A DNA stretch of 64,000 nt from Collybiopsis luxurians FD-317 M1 (taxonomy: Eukaryota; Basidiomycota; Agaricomycetes; Agaricales; Omphalotaceae): contig KN834749.1 of the NCBI GenBank assembly GCA_000827265.1, forward strand, positions 2,097,500-2,161,499, read 5' to 3'. This document shows, one piece after another, positions 33,545-46,441 of the stretch (its first letter is position 1; every line of letters starts with the position of its first letter). The position numbers were made by a program, and so were the translations under genes. The notes below the pieces were generated by a model. The model saw only the letters and a list, made by a program, of their open reading frames with translations. It was not told the origin of the DNA and did not search any database.

Positions 33545-35259
33545 ATGGGTGCCGTAGCATGGCTGACGCTTTTGTTAACTCATCCTCTCGAGTTCAGGAC
33601 TCTTCTTCAGTTTCAGCTCTTTCACGAACAGAAACGCGACATCACGGCTATGAAGGAGCATGCAACTTCAGGTTGGGACAGACAGACTATGAGAAAATGT
33701 TGGGAGTTTCTCGACCTCACCAGTCGAAGTTTTGCCGCTGTCATTAAGGAATTAGAGGGCGATTTAGCCAGGACGGTATGTTTCAAGTCGAGCCCCGCAT
33801 TGATTATTACTCATTCTGCATAGATTTGTATGTTCTACCTCGTTCTAAGAGGTCTGGACACCGTTGAAGATGACATGACTATACCCGACCACGTCAAGCA
33901 ACCCATACTGAGATCATTCCACAAGCTGGTCGCTACACCCGGATGGACCTACAACGATTGCGGCGAAAACGAAAAGGATCGTCAGTTATTGGTGGAATTC
34001 GACAAAATAATCGACGAGGTCAACCTTTTGGACCCAGAGTACGCATCTTTTCATTTGGTGCACTAAAGTCTGTTCTGAAACACGCGTCTCCAGGTATAGA
34101 TCCATCATTCTCGATATTACCGAAAAGATGGCCACCGGCATGGCAGACTTTGCTCATAGGTCCGAAGCGACAGGGGCGACATATGTCGAAAAAATTGAAG
34201 ACTATGACCTGTACTGCCACTATGTCGCAGGTCTTGTCGGTGAAGGTCTCTCCCGTCTGTTCTCTGCCTCGAAGAAAGAAGTCGCCTGGTTAGGCCATCA
34301 GCTTGAAATCTCGAATTCCATGGGTCTTCTTCTGCAAAAGACCAATATTATTCGTGATTTCCGCGAAGACTGTGACGACAGACGGTTCTTCTGGCCGAAG
34401 GAAATCTGGGGAAGACCAGAATACGGCGGATTCCAGGAAATGAAAGAGATGTACGCTCCTGGAAACGAGGAACGAGCGCAGTGGGTGCAGAGTGAAATGA
34501 TTCTAGACGCCATGAGGCATCTCACGGATGCGCTCGACTATCTCCGATTATTAAAGAACCAAAGTGTGTTTGCGTTCTGCGCTATCCCCGCCACTATGGC
34601 CATTGCCACGCTTGAGCTATGTTTTATGAACCCTGCAATGTTCCAACGAAATATCAAAATCCGTAAAGCAGAGGCTGCATCGGTAGATTTTTTCTTTGGA
34701 CTCCTAAAATACCTACTGACGACGCCTCTAGCTCATTATGCGCTCAACAAATCCTCGAGATGTGGCAGAGATATTCCGATTCTACGTTCGGAAAATCCAT
34801 GCTAAAGCTGTCCCTGAAGACCCGAGTTTCCTATGTATATCAGTCGCATGTGGAAAGGTAAGATGTTTGTTCACTGGCGTGTCTCCGTTTCTCATCCATT
34901 TCTAGGTCGAACATTGGTGCGAACAAAACTTCCCGTCCTTCGTCAAGCTCCCATCAACCGCCGGAGGTCCTCCATCTTTCGATCCCCAAGACGCACGGAC
35001 AACGATCCTGCAGGGGGAAAGTAAGATCGACCAGACCCTCACACAGAGGAAGATTGCCGCAAAGATTCAAGAAAAGGCAGCTGCCAAGGCTGGTGAGATC
35101 AAGGCGCCGGAACCACAACAAGGCATTCCTTGGGAAGTTTTCGGTATCGTTGGAGCCGTCATGTTGATTATTCTGCTTTCTGTTTTCGGTGTCGTATGGG
35201 TTGTTTTCAAGTTTTCGGAGAGCGAATCACCACTGGCACAGTTTCTCAATGGCGCATAG
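33545..35259 (+). CDS. ERG9: Squalene synthase (farnesyl-diphosphate farnesyltransferase)
   Basis: Five exons (33545-33775, 33824-34038, 34094-34682, 34732-34857, 34906-35259) encode 504 residues. Both Asp-rich motifs that bind the Mg-diphosphate of FPP are present: LRGLDTVEDDMT and TNIIRDFREDCDDRRFFWP. YCHYVAGLVGEGLSRLF and SVFAFCAIPATMAIATLELC are also characteristic. The C-terminal helix WEVFGIVGAVMLIILLSVFG anchors the enzyme in the ER membrane. It joins two FPP molecules to make squalene, the first committed step to ergosterol. Its divergent 135-bp promoter holds a palindromic CACGTG site. Introns are 48-55 nt. Confidence 0.95.
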
Positions 35260-35538
35260 ACATATACATACCCCTATACTCACATTACTGTACATTAAAA
35301 CTCTTATTGTGGACCTTTTTGTGCGCAGTGCTCACCATAATCCCTCTTGTTTCTACACGCTCATGACTCTAAGTAGATTGTGTAAAATACGAATATGGTG
35401 TAATCCCACTCGTTGGGGTGGATACGGAGATAAAATGAAAGGTACATGTAGCTAAAAAGAGATTGTGGGTGTGAAATGAGTGCTATCGTATTACAGAGAG
35501 ACAGGGTATCCTGATTTCTACGTACTCGGCCTGCGTAC

Positions 35539-36515
35539 TTATGATGCTACAGCGATTGCCTCGGGACGCCAATTCGATGGACGATTTCGATTGTTGATAG
35601 GGACAGTTGGTACGTAGTTGGAGTTTTGCACAGCAGGCCTCCGGATACTGGTCGTTCTAGGCGGTCGTTCAACACGTGGAGGAGGATGTGAAGCAGAAGG
35701 TGCTGAAGGTTGGTAATTCAACTGGTTATACATAGAAGGTATGCGTGGCACAGGCGGAGGAGGAGGCTGATCCGAGGGATGAATGTAGTATGATTGCTGA
35801 GCTGGGATGGGAGCATAGGATTTAACGGACGGCAATGATCTTGTGCGAATCCGATGCTGAGGCTGGACTGATGAACTCTGGAAGCTTGCAGTGTCTGATG
35901 CAGGAGTATGTGATTTTGGTAATGATTGTGTGCGTGAGTGAGAACGCGAACGTATAGGACGCGGTTGGTCTGCATAGTAAAAGATTAGGGACACCTGGAC
36001 CATGTAGAAGAAACACACTTGCCGTTCTTTATGGCTTGTGAGGCCCATTCATCCACTACACTGAACGCGGAACGATTTTCTAATGAGGCACCCAATGGAG
36101 CGGGAAGAATAATTTGTATCGTTGATCCAGGAGCGTGAGGGACACGGCTAAGGTGACTGGTACCAGTGCGAGAAGTATGGGCTGAAGAGGAGAGAGATGC
36201 AGCCTTGGAGCGATGAGCCAAGGAAATTCTAGGGGAGCTGGGCGAAGACCCAGATTCACAAGAAGAGGAAGGAGAGGATTTTATAGTCCTGTCTGACCAA
36301 GAAGGTGTGGCTGATAGATACATCGACCGTTCTCGTTCTTTCTCCATTGTAAAAACAGCAAGACTCCTTTCTCTGTGATGAGCAAGAGGCTGGACTGGGG
36401 GAAGGGGCACCTTGCGCTTTGATTTTAGCCAGAACATGTAACTGACCAGCAGTATCGTGAAGACAACGGCGGCGCAGACGACGATAACGACGATGACCGT
36501 CGACGAGGCGAACAT
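35539..36515 (-). CDS. Single-pass membrane protein with disordered cytoplasmic tail
   Basis: Two exons, about 310 residues. Start at 36515: MFASSTVIVVIVVCAAVVFT leads directly into one hydrophobic helix ending SYMFWLKSKRK. The rest is Ser/Pro/Arg-rich and disordered, with HRSKAASLSSSAH, RSRSHSRTQSLPKSH, PPPPPVPRIPS and a C-terminus NWRPEAIAVAS. No known domain. The single intron near 35970-36030 needs either a GC donor (GCAAGT) or a weak GTGTTT donor to keep the long C-terminal frame; the obvious GTGTGT donor leads to an early stop. Such short anchor proteins are frequent in Agaricomycetes with unknown role. Its start lies 149 bp from the divergent ASNSD1-type gene. Confidence 0.55.
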
Positions 36516-36664
36516 TATAAACCAGGAAAAAGAGTTTGACTGTTCCCTGGACCTGCGCCGTCGCGCTCTGCAAGTGAATGTCAAACTTCAAACGGGTTAC
36601 AAAAATGCGTACTTTAGCGCCCAATCAATTTGACAAATTCGGTTATCTTCCTTCCTTTCCAGTC

Positions 36665-39142
36665 ATGTGCGGCATCTTTGTAGCAATTTGTTCTCCTCCT
36701 CAAATCGTCAGCCAAAAACTTCGCGATGCAAATGCTGCACGCGGTAATTACTGAGACATTGTTTATACATCCAGATTTTCATTCTGCGGCACATAGGTCC
36801 AGATGCACGCAAGTCTTGCTTCATTTCTCTCTCTCAACTTGAGCTTGAGCTCTTTTCTTCTGAACTCCGCCTTAGGGGCAACGATCCCGTCGTTCAACCC
36901 CATCAACGCGATGGCAACATATTATGCTGGAATGGGGAGGTATGTCATACTCACGAGGGTAAAACTTTCAACGTCTCAATCGTCGCGCATCTGCAGATTT
37001 TTGCAGGCTTAGATGTCAGTATCTCCCATCTTAGATTTTGTTTCCCCTTTAAAATATTATCCACCCAGATACGGGCTGATGAGAATGATGGAATAAAGCT
37101 CTTCGAGCAATTACATTCCCTCGCAACTGCTCAGAGCATTCGAGATTTGTTTGCACGCATTGAAGGACCGTATGTACATTTTCAAGTATTTTGTTTTCAC
37201 TCATTAATCATCCATCAGATACGCATTTGTCTTCTATAATGTAAGCTATGTATCTCCCTGCCAACCTTCTTTCCTGTGGGAGTGACACAGACCTAGGCAA
37301 CCGCGCAAAAATTGTTCTTTTCCCGAGATCCTCTCGGTCGTCGGTCTCTACTAATTCATAAACCATCTTTACAAAACCCATACTTTCTGCTTGCGTCAGT
37401 ATCACCGGGATCGGACCCAGGATACTCCTTCGAGGAACTGGAGACAGGTTATATCCACTGTCTCGACTTGGGACTAAGCGAGTCCAGCGACGTATATACC
37501 GGACTCCTGATGTTCCGTATACATAACTGACACCCCTCTGTAGATTGTTTCTGCCTTTGACGGCTGTCTCTCTGCGATCCCTCGCTCTGATTCTCAAGGC
37601 AACGATGCTTATGTGAGTGCGTAGTCGTATTTTCAGTCATCAATATGAGACCCATGTGAGGTGCTCCGCTAGGGACAACCTGCCAGGGTCAACACTACGT
37701 TACCTCCAAACGGAGCACCAGTGCTACCAGGCGACAATCTAAATGCTGTTCCGGAGTGGTTACAAAACCCAGTTGATGGGCTAATATCACAATTAGACAG
37801 AAGTATAATGCTGAAAGTTCGTGATATACCCCAGGATCCGTACGTGATTGTTTTCTTATCGGCTTTCAGATGATCTAAAGTGTTTTCGTTGTCAGGCTTC
37901 TAAAGGGCCAATCAAGAGTTGCTGTACTTTTCAGCGGGGGCATTGATTCAACTATCTTGACGCTCCTGGCTGATAGGTGGGGTATTATTATTGCATTTAT
38001 CTGGAATCATCATAATTTTCCCTCTTCCAGACATGTATCTCGAGACGAGCCCATCGATCTACTCAATGTCGCATTTGAAAATCCCCGAAAAATCAAGGTG
38101 CGGCAGGAGGGTAATATTAATCCCAATGGGACCAAAAGGAAATCAAAGGCCCCTGCCGGTGCTAAAATTGCCAACGGTTCTGCCTCGGCACATTACGTGG
38201 AGTATATGGTTCCAGATCGAGTTACAGGTCTCCAGGAGCTGGAGGAGCTGCGTAAACTGTGTCCCGAAAGAGTTTGGAACTTTGTGAGTTGCTCTGAAAA
38301 GCTAATCATAGTCGTAGAAACACTGAAGAGCGTAGGTCGAGATCAACGTTCCTTACCGTGTGCGTTGCCTGTCGAATTCCGCATTACACTTGAACTCTAA
38401 TATGTTGTTTCTGTTTTTAGGAATCGCAGGCAACCCGACAACATGTAGAGGGTCTAATGAACCCCGTGAGGACTGTAATGGATCTTGTTGGTACTTCATC
38501 GTACTGTATGCTACGAGGATCAAGAATTTAACCACAACTATGTTTTTGTCTATGCGTAGAGTCTCGCTATAGCACTCTATTTTGCTTCACGAGGCATAGG
38601 GCAAATCCGGTCCAAGCCAGAAGATGAACCAATTCCCTACACCAGCCCGGCGAAAGTTCTTATAAATGGACTTGGATCCGACGAATTACTAGGAGGGTAC
38701 GGCCGACATAGATCGGCATTTCAAACTGGTGGATGGACAAGTGTAATAGAAGAGGTATCTTACCGCTTTCCATCTTATCTTCCTCGAATGTTTAGCTACT
38801 TTATTCCCAACACCACGTTGTGGTCCGCAGCTCCAGCTTGAAATAGACCGCATACCAAGACGCAACCTTGGTCGAGACGACCGAGTCATTTCCTCTCACG
38901 GGAAAGAAACTCGACATCCCTTCCTCTCTCTCGACGTTGTATCCTTCCTAGCAGACCTCCCTGTTCAATACAAAATGGATCCTCGACTACCTCTAGGTAT
39001 AGGTGATAAAATGCTGCTCAGGCTAGCTGCAAGAAAATTGGGACTGGTTGAGGCTAGCAGTAGGAAAAAACGAGCGATGCAGTTCGGGAGTCACTCAGCG
39101 AGAATGGAAGGTGATGCAAAGGGGGGTGCGCAGCTGGAATGA
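36665..39142 (+). CDS. Asparagine synthetase domain-containing protein (ASNSD1/YML096W type)
   Basis: Multi-exon gene of about 650 residues. It begins MCGIFVAICSPP, placing the class-II glutaminase nucleophile Cys at position 2. The glutaminase part continues with ELRLRGNDPVVQP, ILCWNGE and GPYAFVFYNATAQ, then FFSRDPLGRRSLLIHK. The synthetase part has the PP-loop VAVLFSGGIDSTILTLLADR, PDRVTGLQELEELR, ASRGIGQIRS, and LINGLGSDELLGGYGRHRSAF. The C-terminal block is HPFLSLDVVSFLADLP. The order and the spacing match animal ASNSD1 and yeast YML096W rather than the main Asn1/2 enzymes. Whether these proteins make asparagine is unresolved. It shares a 149-bp promoter with the membrane protein to its left. 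Confidence 0.85.
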
Positions 39143-39357
39143 GGAGTACATACGCTTACATTCGTGGCTGGTAAAGCTTAATAGAAGCATGCAGATTCTT
39201 AGAGATTTGCACGCAAAAGTTCTATGAGTCAATTCACTATGTAATCATCTCTGGTTGTGCGGGACGTGGGAAATATTGATGGCGCTTAACATCAGCTAGC
39301 GCCCATTCGCCGAAGAAACGCGTCCAGAATCGGCAACACGGTTTGCCTTCTCCTCTC

Positions 39358-40545
39358 ATGGCTTTTGCTCAAAATCTATCTCGTCTCGTTGGTATGTCTT
39401 TCTTCTGGCTCAAAGTGCTATATACACTCAAGCTGTCCCTATCTTATAGTGCCGCTTGCCATTGGGATCACTGGAATTCAAGCTAGTATTTATGATGTTC
39501 CAGGAGGATATCGGGCAGTCATGTTTGACAGGTTTTCCGGCGTGAAAGACATTGTGAGTTATCTGCTCAGGCGTACTTATGTGACTTTTGTGATTGTGGC
39601 ATGGCTATAGGCTTCCGGAGAAGGAACACATCTCCTTATTCCGTGGCTTCAGCGCGCTATTTTGTACGACGTCCGAATCAAACCCAGAGTAAGCGCGCGA
39701 GGTTAATAATGAAGATATCTACCAGTATTCTTATTCGCACCGCATAGAACATCAGTACGACAACTGGTTCCAAGGACCTTCAAATGGTCTCAATCACCCT
39801 CCGTGTATTGTCCCGGCCGGATGTTGAACTCCTTCCCCAAATTTACCAAAATCTTGGCCTTGATTATGATGAAAGGGTTCTGCCTTCCATTGGCAACGAA
39901 GTTTTAAAAAGCATTGTGGCGCAATTCGATGCTGCAGAGCTTATTACTCAACGAGAAGTGGTAAGTTTCGGATCTAATGTATGGGTTTCTCTCTAATGGA
40001 CTTTGTAGGTTTCATCAAGAATCCGAGAGGACCTGTTAACACGAGCCGGAGAATTCAACATTGTTCTTGAAGATGTATCAATTACTCACCTTACATTTGG
40101 AAAGGTACGTGTGACGAATTCCTGTGTTCCGGTGCCGGTGTTTAATTTGAGTCTTCAGGAATTCACGTCTGCTGTTGAAGCGAAGCAGATCGCACAACAA
40201 GGTTTGTCTATATCTAATTGGACTGAGCTCGACTCAAAAGTTCTCAGACGCTGAACGGGCCAAGTTCATCGTTGAAAAGGTAGGTAATACTGAGCATCAT
40301 GAACTTGGAGTCTGACCACTTTTTAGGCGCAACAAGAAAAACAAGCCGCGGTTATCAGAGCTGAAGGAGAAGCCCAAGCTGCCCGGAGAATATCACAAGC
40401 TTTGGAAAAGGCTGGCGAAGCATTTGTCACCTTGCGCCGGATTGAAGCGAGCAAAGCGATTGCGACCTCGCTGTCGCAGAATCCAAATGTAACATATGTG
40501 CCCAGTGCAAATGGCAACTTGCTGCTGAATGTACCTACAAAGTAG
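39358..40545 (+). CDS. PHB1: Prohibitin 1
   Basis: Multi-exon gene of about 270 residues. [17 protein letters not shown] is followed by the short hydrophobic membrane anchor. SPFH/prohibitin motifs are [52 protein letters not shown], and [20 protein letters not shown]. They continue with [35 protein letters not shown] and [20 protein letters not shown]. The coiled-coil tail carries [14 protein letters not shown]. Prohibitins form a ring in the inner mitochondrial membrane that supports respiratory complexes and the m-AAA protease. Phb1 is preferred to Phb2 because of the short N-terminus and the [10 protein letters not shown] wording. Confidence 0.92.
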
Positions 40546-40858
40546 TTAATCGTTGTCTATTACTATCACTATAGTACCCGAAAAAATTGAGTCAATCAAA
40601 AATCGACGTTGACACCACGTGATAAAACTCCCAACTTTGAACTCAGACTGTTACTTCATCAAGTCGTCCTCGACTAGGTTCTGGTTTTCTGTCTCTGTCT
40701 CTGATTTTTCTTTTCTTTTCCTCTCCTCTCTGTTTTCTCCTCTCTCTGACGGACTTGTCTCTCTTCCTGTCTTTCGTACGCTGGTCTTCTGTTCAGACTT
40801 GACTGCCAAGTTGAACTGTGCTTTTTCAGATCTTATTTCTCCTCATATTTTGTCCACC
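40546..40858 (+). promoter_or_regulatory. CT-rich promoter/5-prime leader of the three-RRM gene
   Basis: About 180 bp just before the start (roughly 40660-40850) is pyrimidine-rich (TCTCTGTCTCTG, TTTTCCTCTCCTCTCTG), a pattern typical of strongly expressed basidiomycete genes near the transcription start. A CACGTG lies at 40616-40621. Confidence 0.5.
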
Positions 40859-42339
40859 ATGAATCAAATGCCTATGGGTAGTGTGGCTGAGGCTCCTGTG
40901 CGTTTTTGATCTTTTTTTCAATCTTCTATCATACTGATCAGTATCCTCTGTCGCGTCTTTTACTCTTAGAGGCGCGCTCATCTTTACGTCGGCAACTTGA
41001 GCCCTAGGGTCACAGAGTACATGCTTACCGAAATATTTGCTGTCGCTGGTCCCGTTCAGCATGTTAAAATCATTCCGGACCGAAATTACCAGCATGGAGG
41101 TTTAAACTATGGTTTTGTCGAGTACATAGACATGCGGGCTGCGGAAACTGCCCTTCAGACTCTGAACGGCCGCAAGATCTTTGATACCGAAATCCGTGTC
41201 AACTGGGCTTACCAAGGCCAACAAAACAAGGAGGATACGACTGGCCATTATCATGTCTTTGTCGGTGATCTCAGTCCTGAGGTCAACGACGAAGTCCTTG
41301 CAAAGGCTTTCAGTGCCTTTGGCACCATGTCGGATGCCAGAGTCATGTGGGATATGAACTCGGGCAAATCTCGCGGTTATGGTTTCCTCGCTTTCCGCGA
41401 CAAGACGGATGCCGAGCAGGCCATTGCCACCATGAACGGTGAATGGTTAGGCTCCCGTGCTATCCGTGTCAATTGGGCCAATCAAAAGACTCAGGGTGGC
41501 CCTGCTGTTACTGCTTCTCCTCGTCCCGGTGGAAATGTTGGTACCGCCCCCGCCCCGATCAACTTCCAAGGCGGTCCTCTTTCCTACGAGTCCGTCGTTC
41601 AGCAGACTCCCGCCTACAACACCACTGTCTACGTTGGAAACTTGGTTCCTTACTGCACTCAGGCCGACCTCATTCCCCTCTTCCAGTCTATTGGCTATCT
41701 CTCCGAGATCCGCATGCAAGCCGATCGTGGCTTCGCTTTTGTAAAGCTTGACACTCACGAGCACGCTGCAATGGCCATTGTTCAGCTTCAAGGTCAAATG
41801 GTTCATGGACGACCTATCAAGTGCAGCTGGGGTAAGGATAGAGCAGATGGCGCAGCTCCTACTCCTATCAGTCCGACCGCGGGTGCTGCAGCCCCGTATG
41901 GAAACATGGTAAAGTTCCGAGATGATCCTTTACAGCTTTCCATACTGAAACTTTTCTAGCCCATGTATGGTATGCCTCAACCTAACACCTTCGGTCAGTA
42001 CGCATACGGTGGATATGGTGGCTTCCCGAACCAAGCCGCAGGAACTCCTGGTGCTGGAGCTCCTGGCGCTGGCGGTATGCCTCAGCCTGCTACGACAGGT
42101 GCTGGTCTCGGTCTTGCTCCTGGCGGTCAAGCTCCTGGTGCCGATGCCGCTGCCGCAGGTCAAGCCGGTCAAGCTCAGTGGGCTGCTGATCCCTCTTCGT
42201 ACTATTCCAACTATTGGGGAGGTGAGTATTCAGTTCTGGAGTTCCAAGTCGTGAGTTAAGAGTCCCTTTTTCAGGTTATTATAGTCAGCAAGCTGCTGGG
42301 CAACAGCCTGGGGTCGACACTCAAATGGCTGCTCCTTGA
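40859..42339 (+). CDS. PUB1: Three-RRM RNA-binding protein, Pub1/TIA-1 family
   Basis: Four exons (40859-40897, 40970-41908, 41960-42221, 42275-42339) encode 434 residues. RRM1 has HLYVGNLSPRVTE and NYGFVEY. RRM2 has HVFVGDLSPEVNDE and SRGYGFLAFRD. RRM3 has TVYVGNLVPYCTQADL and RGFAFVKLDTHE, followed by the WG motif CSWGKD. The C-terminal region is Gly/Ala/Pro/Gln-rich (GQYAYGGYGGFP, GQAPGADAAAAGQAGQAQ) and ends QQPGVDTQMAAP. The architecture and RRM sequences match yeast Pub1 and animal TIA-1/TIAR, which bind U-rich mRNA elements, affect stability and translation, and enter stress granules. Low-complexity C-termini of this type promote condensation. Confidence 0.9.
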
Positions 42340-42978
42340 AGCAAAAGATCTACGTATTTGTTAGAGCCTTTTACATTCATCTGAATGAAATTTTCGAAAT
42401 TCTTTTGTTCGATTCTCTTGCGACTTGATCATTTTGCGCTCATCCTTCTTGTACTTTCTCGCATGATCTTTCCGTAGTATGTATTCTCTTCCTTTTTGTC
42501 CTTCCGCTACAGCAAAGTTGCAGAGTTCCTTTTCAATTTCTGCATCATAGTATCAGGTTCTCTATCGACGCATTTTTATCATGTCTGTTGATCTCATTTC
42601 CGCCTTTCTCCTCTCTCTCCTCTCTCTCCTCTCTCCTCTCTCCTCTATCTCTTTCTCATCCTTTTCTCCGTCTACCTGTGCCTATGCTTGTATCATTGAA
42701 AGTTTCCTTTCTTCCTTCCTTCCTTTTCTTTTTCTTCCTTATATTCTATTTTTCTTCCAGCTCCTCTTCTCTCCTGATTCCTCTACTCTTCGTTCCTTCA
42801 TATAAATATCTCCTTTCCCCAGATTGTCGGTGAAGTACTAACTCATCTTGCACTGAATCGAGAATCATATACATGTTCTGAACCAGCTGGTTGCGAACAG
42901 ATAAGTGAAATGGTATATTAGATAGATACAAGGGTATGGAATGAAAGAAGTGTCTACAGAACTACTCATCTTCGACGA
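42340..42978. other. Convergent spacer with CT microsatellite
   Basis: 639 bp between the RRM gene and ATG16. It holds a pyrimidine-rich low-complexity tract and the (TCTCC/TC)n repeat described separately. Long open frames here are Ser/Leu low-complexity artefacts. No gene is seen. Confidence 0.6.
42607..42650. repeat. Pyrimidine microsatellite (CTCTC/CTCTCTC units)
   Basis: Imperfect repeat of CTCTCTCC and CTCTCC units on the plus strand, inside a wider TC-rich zone. About 270 bp downstream of the RRM-gene stop. Confidence 0.75.
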
Positions 42979-43960
42979 TTAGCCATTCGGTGTCTGATCT
43001 GTTCCCTTCTGCATCGGAGAGGGTATCCCACCCTTCATCTCCGCAGGCAGATCTCCCTCCCCCGCATCCCCGTTTCCCGACACCGAGTCACCATTTGTAC
43101 TAGTATCACCTGCAGCTGAACCGTCTCTCCAATTAATAACAGCCTGGTGCTTTGAACGCATGTCTTCATAAAATTCATTGGCTTCGTTCATTTTATTTGC
43201 TTCGGCTTGTTTGGCGTCAAGCCAACGCTGAAGAAGTTTAGCATTGTCTTTGATTAGCGTCGCGTTCCGTTCTTCAATCTGCCCCAGTTCGAGCTGAAGG
43301 GTACTGATCTCGTCGTGGAGGATCTGTGGACCGTGTCATTAACAGGATGATTGGTCTCGAACGGACATCATAGACATACCTGAACTGTACGATCTTTCTC
43401 GCTCATGAGTTCATTATGCTGGTCGACTTTTCTGCGCAAGGTAACGAGCTCGTCCTTGACCTTTCTGAGAGCCTCCGCATCGACTCTGGACAATTCCTCC
43501 TTTTCGCGCAACGTCTCTGTCATCGCGAGCAGCCGCTGCGTGTTCTGGTTCTGTGTCTTGTATACGCCGGCCATTTCATCTCGCATCGATGATATCTGGG
43601 ACTCGAGCGAAGAGATGTACGCAGCCCGGACTGGGTTGCTGGAAAAAGAGTATTAGCGCGGGGGGGTCAGTTGGAAATTGAGAAGAACGTACTCTTCGCT
43701 AGTTCCCGCGACGAATACCGTAGAGCTGCTTGGGTTACCCTTAACGGTGCTCACGGCTCGCAGTAGAGATGAATTTCGTTCCTTGAGGAGCTTTGTCTGC
43801 TGAGCCAAGCGTCTGTCTGGACGAAAAGTGAGATTCGAAGCGGATGTTGGGTATAAAATATAGGCATACACTGTTCGATAACTGGAGCATAAGAAGATTC
43901 TCGGGCGTTGCGTTCTGTGAGGCGTATTCGAATGAGCTCTTGCCAGGCGGGATCGGCCAT
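42979..43960 (-). CDS. ATG16: Autophagy protein Atg16
   Basis: Four exons, about 270 residues. Starts MADPAWQELIRIRLTERNAR (ATG at 43960; an in-frame ATG at 43972 would add MNQV). This is the Atg5-binding N-terminal helix typical of Atg16 (W..IR.RL.ERN). A long coiled coil follows (LAQQTKLLKERNSSLLRAV, SLESQISSMRDEMAGVY, ALRKVKDELVTLRRKVD), then the conserved C-terminal block NAKLLQRWLDAKQAEANKMN with EANEFYEDM. The tail is acidic and disordered. There are no WD40 repeats, as in fungi. Atg16 joins Atg12-Atg5 to form the E3-like complex for Atg8 lipidation. Head-to-head with the Ypt7 gene with only 78 bp between starts. Confidence 0.88.
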
Positions 43961-44038
43961 GACTTGGTTCAAAGTGAATGGCGGTGGATGAGGTAACGGC
44001 TATTAGTATTTCTGATTTTGAACCACTACTACCAAGCA

Positions 44039-44972
<934 letters not shown>

Positions 44973-45205
44973 GAATTGCGGGATTTTTCTTTCTTTTCCG
45001 TCTCCTTTTGCAAGGACCTATATAGTGTTACCCTCTTCCCATCTGTCTATACATAATTCCTGTGTTATCATAATGCCTTACACTCTTACGACCAAGTTGA
45101 TATCCGGACTCAGGACAAGGTGATGTGATTCAATACATAAGCATCCTGCGCATGCGATGACGCACCCGGTTCAAAATTCTCTGTCTCCAACCATTGCAAC
45201 CTGAA

Positions 45206-46033
45206 ATGTCGCACTATCCGCCAAATCCACCAGTTATTCATTCTTTTGCGTCGCCTGAGATCATGATGGCTTCGCTGGTGTCTTTCATTCTCAAGGTCCA
45301 AAAGGAAGCCATCGACAAGAAGGGTAGATTCACACTCGCCATTTCTGGCGGCTCCCTCCCAAAGCAGCTCAATGGTCTCGTCGGTAATCCAGCAGTCAAG
45401 TGGGACATGTGGTAAGTAGGTGCTTGTTCAACATTGTCCTTGAATCCAACATAGAGTTGTAGGCAAGTATTCTACGCGGACGAACGCGTCGTGCCGCTCA
45501 CAGACCCTGATTCCAATCATCTTTTATGTACGAACGAGCTCTTTAACAAAGTTCCTATCCCAAAACAAAACATCCACCCGATCGACGTCTCGCTACTTGA
45601 TGATCTCGAAGAGCTCTCTGATGCCTATGAAAAAGAGCTCATCAAAGAATTTGCGCAGAAAGACTCTGCCAGATTCCCTGTCTTTGACCTGATCTTACTC
45701 GGGATGGGACCGGATGGGCATACAGCCTCGCTTTTTCCCGGACACGAGTTGCTGGCTGAAGAAGATCGCTGGGTGGCGTACCTCGAGGACTCGCCCAAAC
45801 CGCCGCCAAAGAGGATTACACTGACTTATCCAGTGATCAACCATGCTGCGAGGGTCGCCTTTGTCGCTGCTGGGGCAGCAAAGGCGGACATACTCGGCAC
45901 AGTGTTGGATAAGCCTGAGGAAGGCTTGCCGGCATCGAGAGTTAGACCTGTCCATCCGGGGCAGTTGTTTTGGTTTGTGGATCAAGCAGCGGCGGCAAAA
46001 TTGCAGATTCCGTCGAGCGAGTTTAGGCTTTGA
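45206..46033 (+). CDS. SOL3: 6-phosphogluconolactonase
   Basis: Two exons (45206-45411, 45463-46033) encode 258 residues. Family motifs are FTLAISGGSLPKQLNGLVGN, WQVFYADERVVPLTDPDSN, FDLILLGMGPDGHTASLFPG, and PKPPPKRITLTYPVINHAA with VAFVAAGAAKADIL. The C-terminus HPGQLFWFVDQAAAAKL is also typical. It hydrolyses 6-phosphoglucono-delta-lactone, the second step of the oxidative pentose-phosphate pathway. The start at 45206 fits the usual short N-terminus (MSHYPPNPPVIHSFAS). The next pathway enzyme, 6-phosphogluconate dehydrogenase, lies about 6 kb downstream on the other strand. The symbol follows yeast SOL3/4 and the paralogue is not resolved. Confidence 0.93.
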
Positions 46034-46441
46034 GGGAAAAAAAAAAGAATGAAGTTAAATAGAAATTGTATCTGGTACCTTATCCCTATGACTTGTAGTT
46101 TTTTTTTCTTTATTTCTTACTAGTACTGTGTTGAATATCTCGACAATCTAGACTGTCTCAGTGTCTGCGCTCGACGTCTTCTGTTCCCTGCCTTTCTCAC
46201 CGACTTGCTGCTGATCTGACTACATTTGACTCTGTGTGATCCACTTTCCATCTTCTTGTTCTGATACAGTAGTTCAACAGCTTTCACCCCACACTTGAAT
46301 AGCCAAGGTATCACAGGGAATGTATGATGAGTATTTTCATGTACTTTCTCTACACCCTTTCCGTGAATTCTTAATGGCGGTGCTCGCTGCAATTCGGTCA
46401 TTTATAGGACCAGGGCGCGAGTCTATCTCTAAAACTCAAGT
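46034..46441. other. Intergenic region upstream of the VIT/VWA gene
   Basis: 408 bp with an A/T-rich 3-prime flank near 46040-46120 and no recognised gene or motif. Confidence 0.5.

Noticed and set aside
42581..42833. Ser/Leu-rich open frames in the CT repeat region
   Set aside because: Translation of the pyrimidine microsatellite in several frames; not genes.
46120..46401. 93-codon minus-strand open frame upstream of the VIT/VWA gene
   Set aside because: No family resemblance and lies in the promoter of the plus-strand gene.
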